Shown: piece by piece, positions 17,046 through 25,788 of the stretch
How the letters are laid out: every line of letters starts with the position of its first letter
Numbering within the stretch: the first letter of the stretch is position 1
Source of the DNA: an uncultured Clostridium sp.
GTDB lineage: Bacteria > Bacillota > Clostridia > Lachnospirales > Lachnospiraceae
Direction: 5' to 3'
Assembly: GCF_900547735.1 (NCBI RefSeq)
Contig: NZ_URHZ01000041.1
Location: 1 to 47,118 of the forward strand
Length of the DNA stretch: 47,118 nt
Program-made: the position numbers and the translations under genes
Notes under the pieces: generated by a model
Seen by the model: the letters and a program-made list of their open reading frames with translations, nothing else
Databases searched by the model: none
Told to the model about the DNA's origin: nothing

Positions 17046-17377
17046 CTGATGAAGAAACAGGACAATTCAGCAGCCTCCGGCCCGGGGACGGGATGGCGGT
17101 AAGCTTCGCGTCTTCAGTCCCGGCCATAACCTTCCCGGTGGGGGAGGAGGAAGAAAAAATCGCCGAAGGGAACGTTGGAGTCCATCGGCACTTGGGCGGC
17201 GTTTCTCAGGCGCCCTAGTGACCGTTATGCACTCCATAAGCGCAAGCGGTTCCCGTAGGCGATTTCTTTCTTCCGGATTCCCCACCCGCCACCAAACTAA
17301 AGCCCGGGACTGAAGACTCATAACCTCCCTCTCACCATCCCGTCCCCCGACCGTCCCGGCGGCGTCCTCATTTCTCA
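17046..17377 (+). repeat. Palindromic repeat family, copy C (full length, most diverged)
   Basis: The left arm carries GTCTTCAGTCCCGGCC and CGCCGAAGGGAACGTTGGA; the right arm carries ACTCCATAAGCGCAAGCGG, GACTGAAGACTCATAACC and the end CTCATTTCTCA. Substitutions in the two arms partly compensate (ATCGCCGAAGG against CCGTAGGCGAT), which argues for selection on pairing or for recent gene conversion between arms. The end lies 13 nt before a promoter. Confidence 0.8.
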
Positions 17378-17390
17378 CCACTACCTCCTG

Positions 17391-17419
17391 TTGAATTTCC
17401 CTCCCATTTCCGCTATAAT
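17391..17419 (+). promoter_or_regulatory. Promoter of the nucleoid-associated protein gene
   Basis: -35 TTGAAT (17391-17396), 17-bp spacer TTCCCTCCCATTTCCGC, -10 TATAAT (17414-17419). It is a near-consensus sigma-A promoter directly downstream of repeat copy C. Confidence 0.75.
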
Positions 17420-17511
17420 ACTAATACTGCCCTGAAAACCGCCGGCTCCGTACAGACTCTTACATAATGCACCGGCCTCATCGCAGTACCATACGTAGGG
17501 AGGACAACACA

Positions 17512-18522
17512 ATGAAAAGTGACGATATAATCATGAAAGCAGCCATCATCCACATCCTGGATTCCTCGGTCGGCATCCCGGTGCTCTCCGATCAGGCCAT
17601 GGAGATTGGCCCGGATTTTTCCGATTTTTTAAAGGCACATATTGAAAAAATTACCGAGAGCGACGATATTAAGCAGTGCCGCTTTTCCGACAGTTCCCCT
17701 TTAAAGGAACTGATTGAGAACTGTACACCGGAGAACTTTGTGGCGACCAGCAAACAGCTTGCCGAGAATCTCTATGATATCATGAACTCCAACATCGACA
17801 TTCCAGCCGCCGATATTGCCATCCTGGTGTTCAGTTGTGCAGGTGACGACTATCTGGCATTTTTGAAGATGAATTATAAAACATCCTATACCCATGCCAC
17901 CAGAGAGGCCGACGGCGGCAACCGCAATGATATTATTCTTCAGCGCGCCCTGCTCCCTGCGCAGGGACAGAAGCTCTCCGAGGCCTTTGTCGTTAACCTG
18001 TCGGACGGCAGCATTCTCCTGACCGAGAAAAAATATGAGGTCAACGGTGAAAAACGGTTCTATTTCTCCGAGCTGTTCCTGGAATGCCACGCTCCCCTCT
18101 CCCAGAAATCCAAGCTGGATATCGTAACAAGAGCGGTGGAACAGGTAAATAAGAAATATTACGGCGATGAAGCTCCCGAGCGCAGAATGGAAATCAAAAA
18201 TGTTCTCTGTACCGAGCTGGAGGAGCAGGGGGAGATCAAGGTCGCCACAATCAAGGAAAAGATTTTCCCGGACAGCCCCGATATGCAGGTGGATCTGGAC
18301 GAGAAGCTGGACAAGTATAATATGTCCTATGAAACCGTCCAGCCAAAGAGCGAGCAGACCATCAAAAAGTTCCAGAAACAGCATCTGACCACCGACACGG
18401 GTATTGAAATCTCGATACCGATGGAAGAATACAGAAATCCGGATCACGTGGAATTTATTACAAATGAGGATGGAACCATATCCGTGCTGATCAAAAATAT
18501 CGGACAGCTTACAAGCCGGTAA
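17512..18522 (+). CDS. Nucleoid-associated protein, NA37/YejK family
   Basis: The 336-residue protein fits the 37-kDa nucleoid-associated family (E. coli YejK/NdpA). Features include an N-terminal IIHILDSSVGIPVLSDQAME, a central segment ending in FLKMNYKTSYTH, and the RALLPAQGQKLSEAFVVNL element typical of the family. Members bind DNA; their exact role is not settled. I chose the ATG at 17512 because GGGAGGACAAC precedes it; the frame extends to 17467 without a ribosome binding site. It is a single-gene transcription unit between a repeat-associated promoter and a strong terminator. Confidence 0.85.
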   Translation: MKSDDIIMKAAIIHILDSSVGIPVLSDQAMEIGPDFSDFLKAHIEKITESDDIKQCRFSDSSPLKELIENCTPENFVATSKQLAENLYDIMNSNIDIPAADIAILVFSCAGDDYLAFLKMNYKTSYTHATREADGGNRNDIILQRALLPAQGQKLSEAFVVNLSDGSILLTEKKYEVNGEKRFYFSELFLECHAPLSQKSKLDIVTRAVEQVNKKYYGDEAPERRMEIKNVLCTELEEQGEIKVATIKEKIFPDSPDMQVDLDEKLDKYNMSYETVQPKSEQTIKKFQKQHLTTDTGIEISIPMEEYRNPDHVEFITNEDGTISVLIKNIGQLTSR

Positions 18523-18553
18523 CCGCCCGGTCGCCGGTAATCAAACCGTCGTT

Positions 18554-18606
18554 AAAAAAAGAATGATCCGGAAGACAGGAATTATCTTTCGCATCATTCT
18601 TTTTTT
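18554..18606 (+). terminator. Rho-independent terminator of the nucleoid-associated protein gene
   Basis: AAAAAGAATGAT pairs with ATCATTCTTTTT, the latter continuing into a T-run. The symmetry of A-run and T-run makes it active from both sides. Confidence 0.8.
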
Positions 18607-18731
18607 GCTGTTTTTTCTATTACACCTAAAAACACATATCAGTTATTACGTTCCCATCTTCATCGGGATATGTATAGCACGGGATGCCATACCGTTCAAA
18701 GCACCACCCGCCCATCCTTCTCGCACCGCTT

Positions 18732-19655
18732 TCATGCCGCCTTTTTTCTTCCAAACACCGTGATCGAAATAACGGATGCCAGTATAAAAAGAACGCCAAG
18801 CCCCGTCTTCACGCCCACCGCTTCACCGAAGCAGACAACTCCCAGCACAATGCTGGTGAGAGGTTCAAAGGTGCTGAGAATTGCCGTTTTCTGCGCTCCG
18901 GTCATGGCTATGCCGAGCTGGAACAGCACACAGGCCACTACAATCAGCATAAAGGAGAAGCCGAACGCGGCCGCCCAGCCTCTGGCCGTATGAAACAGCA
19001 CAAAGGTTCTCGTGACCAGCGAAAGCGCAAAGACCATCACGCCCGAAACGAGGGACATATAAAAATTCGTCTTGAACGGCTTCATAAATTTCAGCGTGCT
19101 CCGCTCGAAATACATCATGTAAAACGTATAGGTAACCCCGGATGCCAGGGCCAGCAGGATTCCCATCATCCCGTTTTCCTGCCCCGGTTCATAGAACAGG
19201 ACAAGGCCGATCACACAGAAAACGACCGAGGCAATCTTGGTCCACGTTGCCTTCTCTTTAAAAATGAATACCGATGCAAGAATTACGAGCACCGGATAGC
19301 TGAAATGAATTGTGGTAGCGCTGCCGCTTGAGATATAGTTGTAAGAGGAAAATAAAAGGATTGGGGTCAGTGAAAATCCAAGGCTCAGAATAATAAACTG
19401 ACCGAGCTGGGACACCGTAAGCCGCATCCCGTAATCACGCTTTTTAAGCTCTCCCGCAGCCTCCCTTTCCCTTTTATCTTTCGCCTGTTCCCTGAGCGCC
19501 AGGATAAACAGCACGGGCAGCGCCAGGCTGTAACGGTATACGACCAGGCTGACCGCGTTGCATCCCTCGGCATACAGGTATTTTGCAACAATCGGCATAC
19601 ACCCGAATATAATTGCTGAAATGACAGCATAGACAGACCCTTTAACTTCTTTCAT
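18732..19655 (-). CDS. DMT superfamily transporter (EamA family)
   Basis: The 307-residue integral membrane protein has ten predicted segments arranged as two EamA repeats (about 5-145 and 165-300). The first begins GSVYAVISAIIFGCMPIVAK and the second ends with the characteristic ILGVVCFGEAVGVKTGLGVL. A charged loop rich in Lys, Arg and Glu sits near residue 60-75. The family exports amino acids or other metabolites; substrate cannot be read from sequence. It stands alone, convergent with the nucleoid-associated protein gene. Confidence 0.88.
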   Translation of the reverse strand: MKEVKGSVYAVISAIIFGCMPIVAKYLYAEGCNAVSLVVYRYSLALPVLFILALREQAKDKREREAAGELKKRDYGMRLTVSQLGQFIILSLGFSLTPILLFSSYNYISSGSATTIHFSYPVLVILASVFIFKEKATWTKIASVVFCVIGLVLFYEPGQENGMMGILLALASGVTYTFYMMYFERSTLKFMKPFKTNFYMSLVSGVMVFALSLVTRTFVLFHTARGWAAAFGFSFMLIVVACVLFQLGIAMTGAQKTAILSTFEPLTSIVLGVVCFGEAVGVKTGLGVLFILASVISITVFGRKKAA

Positions 19656-19734
19656 TCCACAGTTTCTCCCAGGTTATTCTTAACTTTTCTGTAACGATTC
19701 AGTACTTTCATCGTGACCGATGTGAAACAGCAAA

Positions 19735-19785
19735 ACCGGCCGCACCGCCCGGTATCCTCCCACAGGCCGCCGGTCTTTTCACCGG
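19735..19785 (-). terminator. Probable terminator of the DUF5717-DUF5716-TPR operon
   Basis: ACCGGC (19735-19740) and GCCGGT (19769-19774) form an outer stem with further GC pairing inside. On the minus strand the stem is followed by TTTTGCTGTTT. A small alternative hairpin CCGGT-N6-ACCGG overlaps. Confidence 0.4.
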
Positions 19786-19829
19786 TCATTCGTCCGGCTG
19801 AGCAGGCGGCGCCGCTTTCCGGCTCCGGA

Positions 19830-20642
19830 CTATATCATCTTTCTGTATTCCTGCTTCCATTTAGTCAGCATCTTTCCGGCTCCGGCCATCCGCTTAATCG
19901 GATCCCGGTCAAAAAGAGTTTCCACTTCCTTTACTTTTCCATCCTCGGAGGCGTCCTTAAGAACCGTCTCAAGCTCTTCCTTCCATCCGTCCTTTTCCTC
20001 TTTCGTAATCAGGGCTTCATACCGTTCCTTTAAGGTCAGCTCCGGGTTCAGCAGCGTAAGCTGGTAAATCTTCTTAAGCGTATCCCTGTTCTTCTGGAAA
20101 TTGTAGGACATGTCAAAAGCCGCCATCGCCTTTTCAAACCAGAATATCCCCGCATAGGAAGCGCCGATATTGTTCCAGATTTTCGAGGTGAAATCGTCGC
20201 TTAATGACTTAATCCGCCAGTCATCCAGGATTTTCTCATAGTAAAGTACGGCGGTTCCGTACTGTTTCAGCCTGAAATAGAAATCGGCCGTTTCTTTTGT
20301 AAATTCCGCGGCGCTCATCTTTCTGTAAGCCGCAATCTTCTGCCGGAATTTGTTTATCTCCCTCGCCGTATAGTAGTAGCATTCCTGAAGGATGATAAAG
20401 ATCATCTCATCGGGGTCCTCCCCACTTTTTTTATAGGCCTCCAGCTTTCCCGCCAGAAACGCCATATCCAGCTCGGAACGGATAAAAGTAATCAGGTTGT
20501 CGTCGATAAAGCCTCCCATGGCCAGCAGGGGATTGTTATAAATCACATAGCAAAGCTCCTGGGAGGATGTGATGTGAATTCCCAGACGATCTATAAAATA
20601 TGGATGTTTCACCGGCTCATGCCTGCAAAGTATCAAGCTCAT
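19830..20642 (-). CDS. TPR-like helical protein, third gene of the DUF5717-DUF5716 operon
   Basis: The 270-residue protein is soluble and mostly helical. Residues 115-215 read as TPR units (YFRLKQYGTAVLYYEKILDD and then WNNIGASYAGIFWFEKAMAA), followed by a Lys/Glu-rich tail. The N-terminal 100 residues are not recognised. Its ATG overlaps the stop of the Hsp70-like gene by ATGA, so the two are translationally coupled and probably act together. The TPR surface suggests docking to the Hsp70-like partner or to the very large upstream protein. No enzymatic motif is visible. Confidence 0.75.
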   Translation of the reverse strand: MSLILCRHEPVKHPYFIDRLGIHITSSQELCYVIYNNPLLAMGGFIDDNLITFIRSELDMAFLAGKLEAYKKSGEDPDEMIFIILQECYYYTAREINKFRQKIAAYRKMSAAEFTKETADFYFRLKQYGTAVLYYEKILDDWRIKSLSDDFTSKIWNNIGASYAGIFWFEKAMAAFDMSYNFQKNRDTLKKIYQLTLLNPELTLKERYEALITKEEKDGWKEELETVLKDASEDGKVKEVETLFDRDPIKRMAGAGKMLTKWKQEYRKMI

Positions 20643-21862
20643 AATATAACCTCCTGCTTTATCACCGTATCCCCAGCAGGGTAAAGCTCGCCGAACCCCT
20701 TATCCTTTATCACCGCCACCATTGTCCGGTCATTGGAAAATCCCAGCGACAGTTCGATTCTGGTCGTCCGGTCCGGACGCTTCGGAAAATCGGCCAGTTC
20801 GATTTTTACCAGCTTTTTCCGTTTGGGATCCAGCGGGGAAATCGTAAATTCCACCTCCGGAGTCCCCGTGACGATAAAATCCACCGTGCTCTTTGCCTCA
20901 TACCAGTTGTCCCCGGCCGCGGCCAGGACCAACTGCCCCTCTTTATCGTGATTCAGGACCTTTAAGGAGACCGTTGTCTTAAGCCTGCCCTCGCAGATGC
21001 AGATAAAGGGATAAGATGTTTTCTCCTGCAGGTAATCGGCGGCTTTCATCAGCGCTCCCTTGGAAAACAGGCTGTTTTCCACGAAAACTCTTCTCCGGCT
21101 GCATACCTGCTTCATGAATTCCGGCGCCCACTCCGTATTTTCAAATCCCTTACCCGTCAGTACAATGGCCGAAAACAGCCGCTTCTGAAGAATGCGGTCC
21201 GCACAGGAACAGAGAATACGGTCCGCCAGTCTGGCCCCTGCCGTATTATCAAGCACATCCAGGTGGAATCCTTCATCCAGGTTATCGTAATCGGCCACCA
21301 CCTGCATCTGCCGCAGCCCCCTCTGTACCTTCAGTTCATAGTAGCGCAGGCTCTGATTGCTTAAATCAAACATCCCGACCTGGTTGCTCCAGACTTCACG
21401 TTTCTGGCTCATGACATAATAGACAAAGCTCTCCGTATGGCTGATCAGATGCACCCTGTCACGCGGAATCTTCAGGTAATCGGCACAGTAAAGAAGACTG
21501 TCCATCAGTTTTACCTCAAGGCAGTCCACTGCAATGACCAGGCTGGCCACATCCTCCTTGCCGGAGGCTTTCTTCGGCAGTTCCAACGCTTTTTCAAGGA
21601 ACATCTTAAGGAGATAAATCCCCTCATACTTGATGCCTCCGATTGTGGCGGTTCCGTCCTTTTGCACCTGTGTCAGGAGCTTATCCTCCATGATCCCGTC
21701 ACCGACCAGGGTATGGGCGTAAGCTTCCTCCTCCACATACCATTCGTCGATATTCTTGTTCTTGCACACGACTGTGGGTATTACCCAGGTCTGTTCCGGC
21801 TCCATGCACGAAATATGTGTGTAGTTATCACATAAATCAATTCCTATTACAAGTCCGTCCAT
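20639..21862 (-). CDS. Degenerate Hsp70/actin-fold protein (DUF5716-like)
   Basis: The 407-residue protein shows a DnaK-like outline. VIGIDLCDNYTHISC (residues 5-19) matches phosphate-1, SHTESFVYYV (141-150) matches the DnaK helix with the catalytic Glu, GMFDLSNQSLRYYEL (163-177) matches phosphate-2, and AIVLTGKGFEN (232-242) matches the adenosine motif. Asp9, Glu144 and Asp166 are kept, but the glycine/threonine loops (GTTNS and GGGT of DnaK) are lost, so ATP hydrolysis may be weak or absent. The last 100 residues resemble a short beta-sandwich substrate domain; the helical lid is missing. The DUF name is from memory. It sits between a giant helical protein and a TPR protein in one operon, which argues for a dedicated assembly rather than general chaperoning. 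Confidence 0.75.
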   Translation of the reverse strand: MDGLVIGIDLCDNYTHISCMEPEQTWVIPTVVCKNKNIDEWYVEEEAYAHTLVGDGIMEDKLLTQVQKDGTATIGGIKYEGIYLLKMFLEKALELPKKASGKEDVASLVIAVDCLEVKLMDSLLYCADYLKIPRDRVHLISHTESFVYYVMSQKREVWSNQVGMFDLSNQSLRYYELKVQRGLRQMQVVADYDNLDEGFHLDVLDNTAGARLADRILCSCADRILQKRLFSAIVLTGKGFENTEWAPEFMKQVCSRRRVFVENSLFSKGALMKAADYLQEKTSYPFICICEGRLKTTVSLKVLNHDKEGQLVLAAAGDNWYEAKSTVDFIVTGTPEVEFTISPLDPKRKKLVKIELADFPKRPDRTTRIELSLGFSNDRTMVAVIKDKGFGELYPAGDTVIKQEVIL

Positions 21863-21938
21863 TCTCTAAAAGTCCTTTCAAGGTCACTTACATTCCTGTT
21901 CTCCGACTGCCCAAAAGCGCAGTTATTAGAACAGCCGC

Positions 21939-24900
21939 TCACTGCAATGAGAACAGCGCTGCAACCGCTGCATCCTTCTTTAAATATTCTTCCATCTGTT
22001 CTCTCAGGGCCGCCTCGTTCTTCAGTTCCAGGGAAAGACTTATCTCATTCAGGCAGGCAAAACGGTTGCCCGGCGTCCTGGTCGTCACCTCCCGGCAGGA
22101 AATGCTTCCCTCCGCCACTTTCTTCCGTTCCCCGTTTTCGTCCTCCAGAATCTGATATTCCATAATCTCGCCCTCAAACAGAACCTTCTCCCGGATATAA
22201 ATCCCCTTATATACGGGACGCATATCCTCGTAATGGTATTCCTCCTCTTCCGGAAGAATCCGAAGGCGCAGATACGGCTTTGTCTCCTTATTACCATGAT
22301 ATTCGATGATTTCCTTATCCAGAATATTGCCCGGTACCATAATGAACTTTGCGAGATCCTTAAAATAGGCAAAAATCATCCCAGCCTCAATCAGGACATC
22401 CACAACCGACTGGCACAGTTCCCTCTGCTCATCCGAAAGCACAGGGAGAGTGGAATAATATTTGGTAAGCGCCAGCAGATAGATGTCCGGCACCTTGTCT
22501 TTCTCCACACTGTTGTTGACAGCGGCTTCCAGATAGGCAAAAACCTTGTCTTCGGTCGTCCTGTCATAGAGGAAATACTCCACGCTCTTCACGGTAAAAT
22601 ACGCTTTTACCACGTTCTCACTCGTCTTTTTCCTGGATGCATAGAGTTCGAAGACACGGTCCATCTTCTCCGTGCCGCCGGTAAACAGCATCTGCGCCAC
22701 GAGACGCTCCTCCAGATCGTAGGTTTCCACGTGTTCCTTGATTCCCTGCATCAATACCTGGTACATCTGATCCACGGTACCGTTAAAGTGCTCGCACAGG
22801 TAATCGAGAATGACGCTGTCGTTCTTCTCTTCCAGGAACACCTGATAGGCCAGGTGAAGCAGTCTGTCGTCCTCGTCGAAGAGATTTTGGAGCACCATCT
22901 TTGTGCACAGCTTCAGCAGGCGTTTAACCTGGATGCCCTCCGTACCGTAGCGGCAGATCATCTCATAAGCTTCCGAATAATAATTCTGTCTGATTAACGT
23001 CTCGCAGACGCCGCTTCTCTCCTGCCTGGTCAGAGAATCCTTGTCCAGGCACAGCAGATAGGCCACGCTGTTATTCCTCGTGCCGTCCTCACTCTCATCC
23101 ACCATTTTTTTGTAATACTTCACAATCGAAGACATGATACGTGAACGGAACAGCGGATGAAGCTTCATCTTCTGATCCGCCAGCTCCAAAAGGGCTGCGT
23201 TGTCTTCACTCAGCTCCTCTTTCTCCATGGCCTCATAGCAGGCATTGACGAACAGAACCGGGTGATCGGGATAAACCTCAAAACAGCATTCCAAAAGCTC
23301 GTCCACCTCTTCCATGGCCGGCGTCCTGTCATACCGGATATTCAGGTACCGGTTCCCGTAGGCGTCCTGGAACAGGATAATATCGCGCTCCGAGAAAAGA
23401 GGCACATAGGCCACTCCGTCGTGGAGCGGATAAGCATCCTCCGTCATCAGCTCCTCATGGCGTACCACCACATACCGCATTGCGGCGTCACGGCAGCTAA
23501 TCCGGTTCGACTTAAGCACCACCGGCAGGGATTTGGCCATCTGGGTGTCAATCAGTTCCTTATAGATCATATGTTTATAAATGACCGCAAGGCGGCTGTT
23601 GATTCTTCCGGCAAAAAGCTGCTCAAGCGCAAACTGTTCAATCGCCCTCTCATAGAGACGGTAAATATCGGAATCACGTTTTGTGTAGCTCAGGATATTT
23701 CTGTAGAGCACGGAACGGCTGTGTGCATCCAGCTCCGTGGCATAGGAAAAGTACAGAAGCACTTCCCTGGGCAGAAGCTTTCCGTAGTCTCCCGGCAGGG
23801 AGTAGAGAAAATACTCATACAGTCTGGTCAGACTGATTCCCGCTTTGATAGATTTGTCGTACCATTCAAAGTAACGGTTCCCACGGCAGTTGCCCTTTAT
23901 CATCATGGAGCAGATGGAAGAAAGAATCTCCTGCTCCGGATATTTCTCATATAATGTGCAGAGGAGCTTCAGATAAAGTTCCTTGAATCCCTTGGCGCTG
24001 TTCAGGGCCTTCGCCGCCGCCAGAGCCAGTTCGCGGCTCATCATGCCGCGCTTTGCGCCGAAATGGAGGGCATGAAGTTCAAAACGGGCCATATTCCTTA
24101 AAAATCCAGGCTCCTTTTCCAGCAGCTTCAGGCACTCGACATACAAAAACGGACTGTGGCAGCCGTCCTTGAACTCCTGCTCCATGCTGATAAGGACCGT
24201 CACCGGATTTTCAAATAACTCCTCATTCACCTTCAGTAACATCAGATAGAGCATAAAATCATTCTGCCCCCGATCCTCGTCGGAGCAGTATTTCTGAAGC
24301 AGACGGATCAGGGAATCTTTCTGCTCGTGATCGTTCCAGATCTTCACCTGGAGATACTGGTAAAAGCAGTAAAGCTCCTTCTGCTCCAGCCGCTTCGCCA
24401 GAACCCTGTCCCTGACCTCGTCGAGAATCAGGCACGCCTTGTCCTGACGTCCGGTCAGGACGTAGATTTCCGCCTGTAAAAGAGGCAGGAGCAGATTCTC
24501 GCTCGTCATCTTCATCAGATCCAGCTCTTTCTGCATCTGGTTCAGAATCAGGGCATCCTCATACATACCGCTTTCGTATTCCAGGCGCAGCTCCAGGTAT
24601 TCCTTCAGCTCCTCCCGGAATGCGGCGCGCTCCGCGTCGGCTGATTTGCTGCTCAGTGTGGCTTCCACCGGAATCTTTGTAATGCCCCTGGCCGTCTTGA
24701 TCAGGACGGCGCCGTAATTTCTTCCCGCGTGAAGCCGTTCGGAAAGAATGTTAAACGGCAGCCTGAGGGTCCCGTCCTTAAAATCGGCCTGGGTTGCACT
24801 CTTTTTCGGCAGATGGATGAAATCTCCGTCCACCGAGGCCTCAAGGTAAAGATAGCCCCATGTGTCGTTTCTTATCGTGATGGAATCTTCCAGGAGCCTG

Positions 24901-25523
24901 CCCGGATTGTCATATACCTTCTTCCCGTCCTCGATCATCAGACGGATAGGGTTCTTGACACCCAGGGCAACCAGAAATTCTTCCATGAAATTCTGTCTGC
25001 TCCCATGTCCTTTCAGTCCATCGTAAATAGCCCTTGTATGCATGTCCTGCATAAAGGGCGCTTCTCTAAAATCCTGGTACTCTAAAAGGCGCAGAGCCGT
25101 ATCCATATCATGCTCCGCGACTTCTAAAAAGTCTTTTGCCGTATTCAGGTTCCCGAGTATTCTGCCCGATGAGGCGAGATCTACGTGGAACAGATAAGGG
25201 ATTTCCTTCTCCCCGCAGTTTGTTACAAGATAAAAGGAACCGTCTATCTCATCTCCCGCGGATAAAAAAGAGGTATCCACTTCATAGACTATATGATTCC
25301 GGAGTCCTCCAAACGTATTATTGTCATTTGGAATGCGCACGCGGATACTGGAAGAATAGACAAACCCTTTTACATTCAGGCCATTCTCGCTGCCGATAAA
25401 AATCTCCCTCTTCACGGTCGTGCCGACCCGTACGGTTTCCTCAATTACATCCGGCGTCCATATTATCTTCGGAAGTTCCGAATCGATAATTCCCTTCGCC
25501 AGACGGTTAATCCTTTCTTTCAT
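21939..25523 (-). CDS. Very large helical-repeat protein (DUF5717-like)
   Basis: The 1194-residue protein has no signal peptide or membrane segment. Residues 1-120 look like a beta-sandwich (VGTTVKREIFIGSENGLNVK and later VYEVDTSFLSAGDEIDGSFY), and a second beta-rich region lies near 215-290. From about 300 to 1070 it is an uninterrupted series of helical hairpins like TPR/solenoid repeats. The last 120 residues return to mixed structure ending in an amphipathic helix. The DUF number is from memory. AGGTGG precedes the start. It heads the operon with the Hsp70-like and TPR proteins; the gap to the next gene is 76 nt. I infer a scaffold on which the Hsp70-like protein acts. Function is unknown. 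Confidence 0.75.
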   Translation of the reverse strand: MKERINRLAKGIIDSELPKIIWTPDVIEETVRVGTTVKREIFIGSENGLNVKGFVYSSSIRVRIPNDNNTFGGLRNHIVYEVDTSFLSAGDEIDGSFYLVTNCGEKEIPYLFHVDLASSGRILGNLNTAKDFLEVAEHDMDTALRLLEYQDFREAPFMQDMHTRAIYDGLKGHGSRQNFMEEFLVALGVKNPIRLMIEDGKKVYDNPGRLLEDSITIRNDTWGYLYLEASVDGDFIHLPKKSATQADFKDGTLRLPFNILSERLHAGRNYGAVLIKTARGITKIPVEATLSSKSADAERAAFREELKEYLELRLEYESGMYEDALILNQMQKELDLMKMTSENLLLPLLQAEIYVLTGRQDKACLILDEVRDRVLAKRLEQKELYCFYQYLQVKIWNDHEQKDSLIRLLQKYCSDEDRGQNDFMLYLMLLKVNEELFENPVTVLISMEQEFKDGCHSPFLYVECLKLLEKEPGFLRNMARFELHALHFGAKRGMMSRELALAAAKALNSAKGFKELYLKLLCTLYEKYPEQEILSSICSMMIKGNCRGNRYFEWYDKSIKAGISLTRLYEYFLYSLPGDYGKLLPREVLLYFSYATELDAHSRSVLYRNILSYTKRDSDIYRLYERAIEQFALEQLFAGRINSRLAVIYKHMIYKELIDTQMAKSLPVVLKSNRISCRDAAMRYVVVRHEELMTEDAYPLHDGVAYVPLFSERDIILFQDAYGNRYLNIRYDRTPAMEEVDELLECCFEVYPDHPVLFVNACYEAMEKEELSEDNAALLELADQKMKLHPLFRSRIMSSIVKYYKKMVDESEDGTRNNSVAYLLCLDKDSLTRQERSGVCETLIRQNYYSEAYEMICRYGTEGIQVKRLLKLCTKMVLQNLFDEDDRLLHLAYQVFLEEKNDSVILDYLCEHFNGTVDQMYQVLMQGIKEHVETYDLEERLVAQMLFTGGTEKMDRVFELYASRKKTSENVVKAYFTVKSVEYFLYDRTTEDKVFAYLEAAVNNSVEKDKVPDIYLLALTKYYSTLPVLSDEQRELCQSVVDVLIEAGMIFAYFKDLAKFIMVPGNILDKEIIEYHGNKETKPYLRLRILPEEEEYHYEDMRPVYKGIYIREKVLFEGEIMEYQILEDENGERKKVAEGSISCREVTTRTPGNRFACLNEISLSLELKNEAALREQMEEYLKKDAAVAALFSLQ

Positions 25524-25637
25524 ATCTTACCACCTGCTGTCGCTCTCGTTGGTAATTATTCTATCATACTTTGTCCGCAATTACACTACATAAATCGACT
25601 TTTTGTCACTTAATTCGGTAATTCATTTTTTATGTCC

Positions 25638-25666
25638 TTGATTTAAGAATGTAAAATTGCTATGAT
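25638..25666 (+). promoter_or_regulatory. Promoter of the malic enzyme operon
   Basis: -35 TTGATT (25638-25643), 17-bp spacer, -10 TATGAT (25661-25666). The leader of about 115 nt to the start codon at 25789 is longer than usual; GGAGGAAA is the ribosome binding site. Confidence 0.7.
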
Positions 25667-25788
25667 AGGAACATGAGAATTTGCGGCCATTCTTTCACCT
25701 CCGTACCGGTATCGCCGGGACGGGTTTGAGTGGTTAAGAAAAATATTGTATTACATAGAAAGTAATTTGGTTTCTGGAGGAAAGCATA

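Noticed and set aside
17067..17381. 104-residue minus-strand frame inside repeat copy C
   Set aside because: It runs across the repeat and its frame differs from the frames in copies B and D.
22233..22997. 254-residue plus-strand frame opposite the large helical protein gene
   Set aside because: It is a shadow of a long gene of constrained codon use. The minus-strand gene has a ribosome binding site and operon context.
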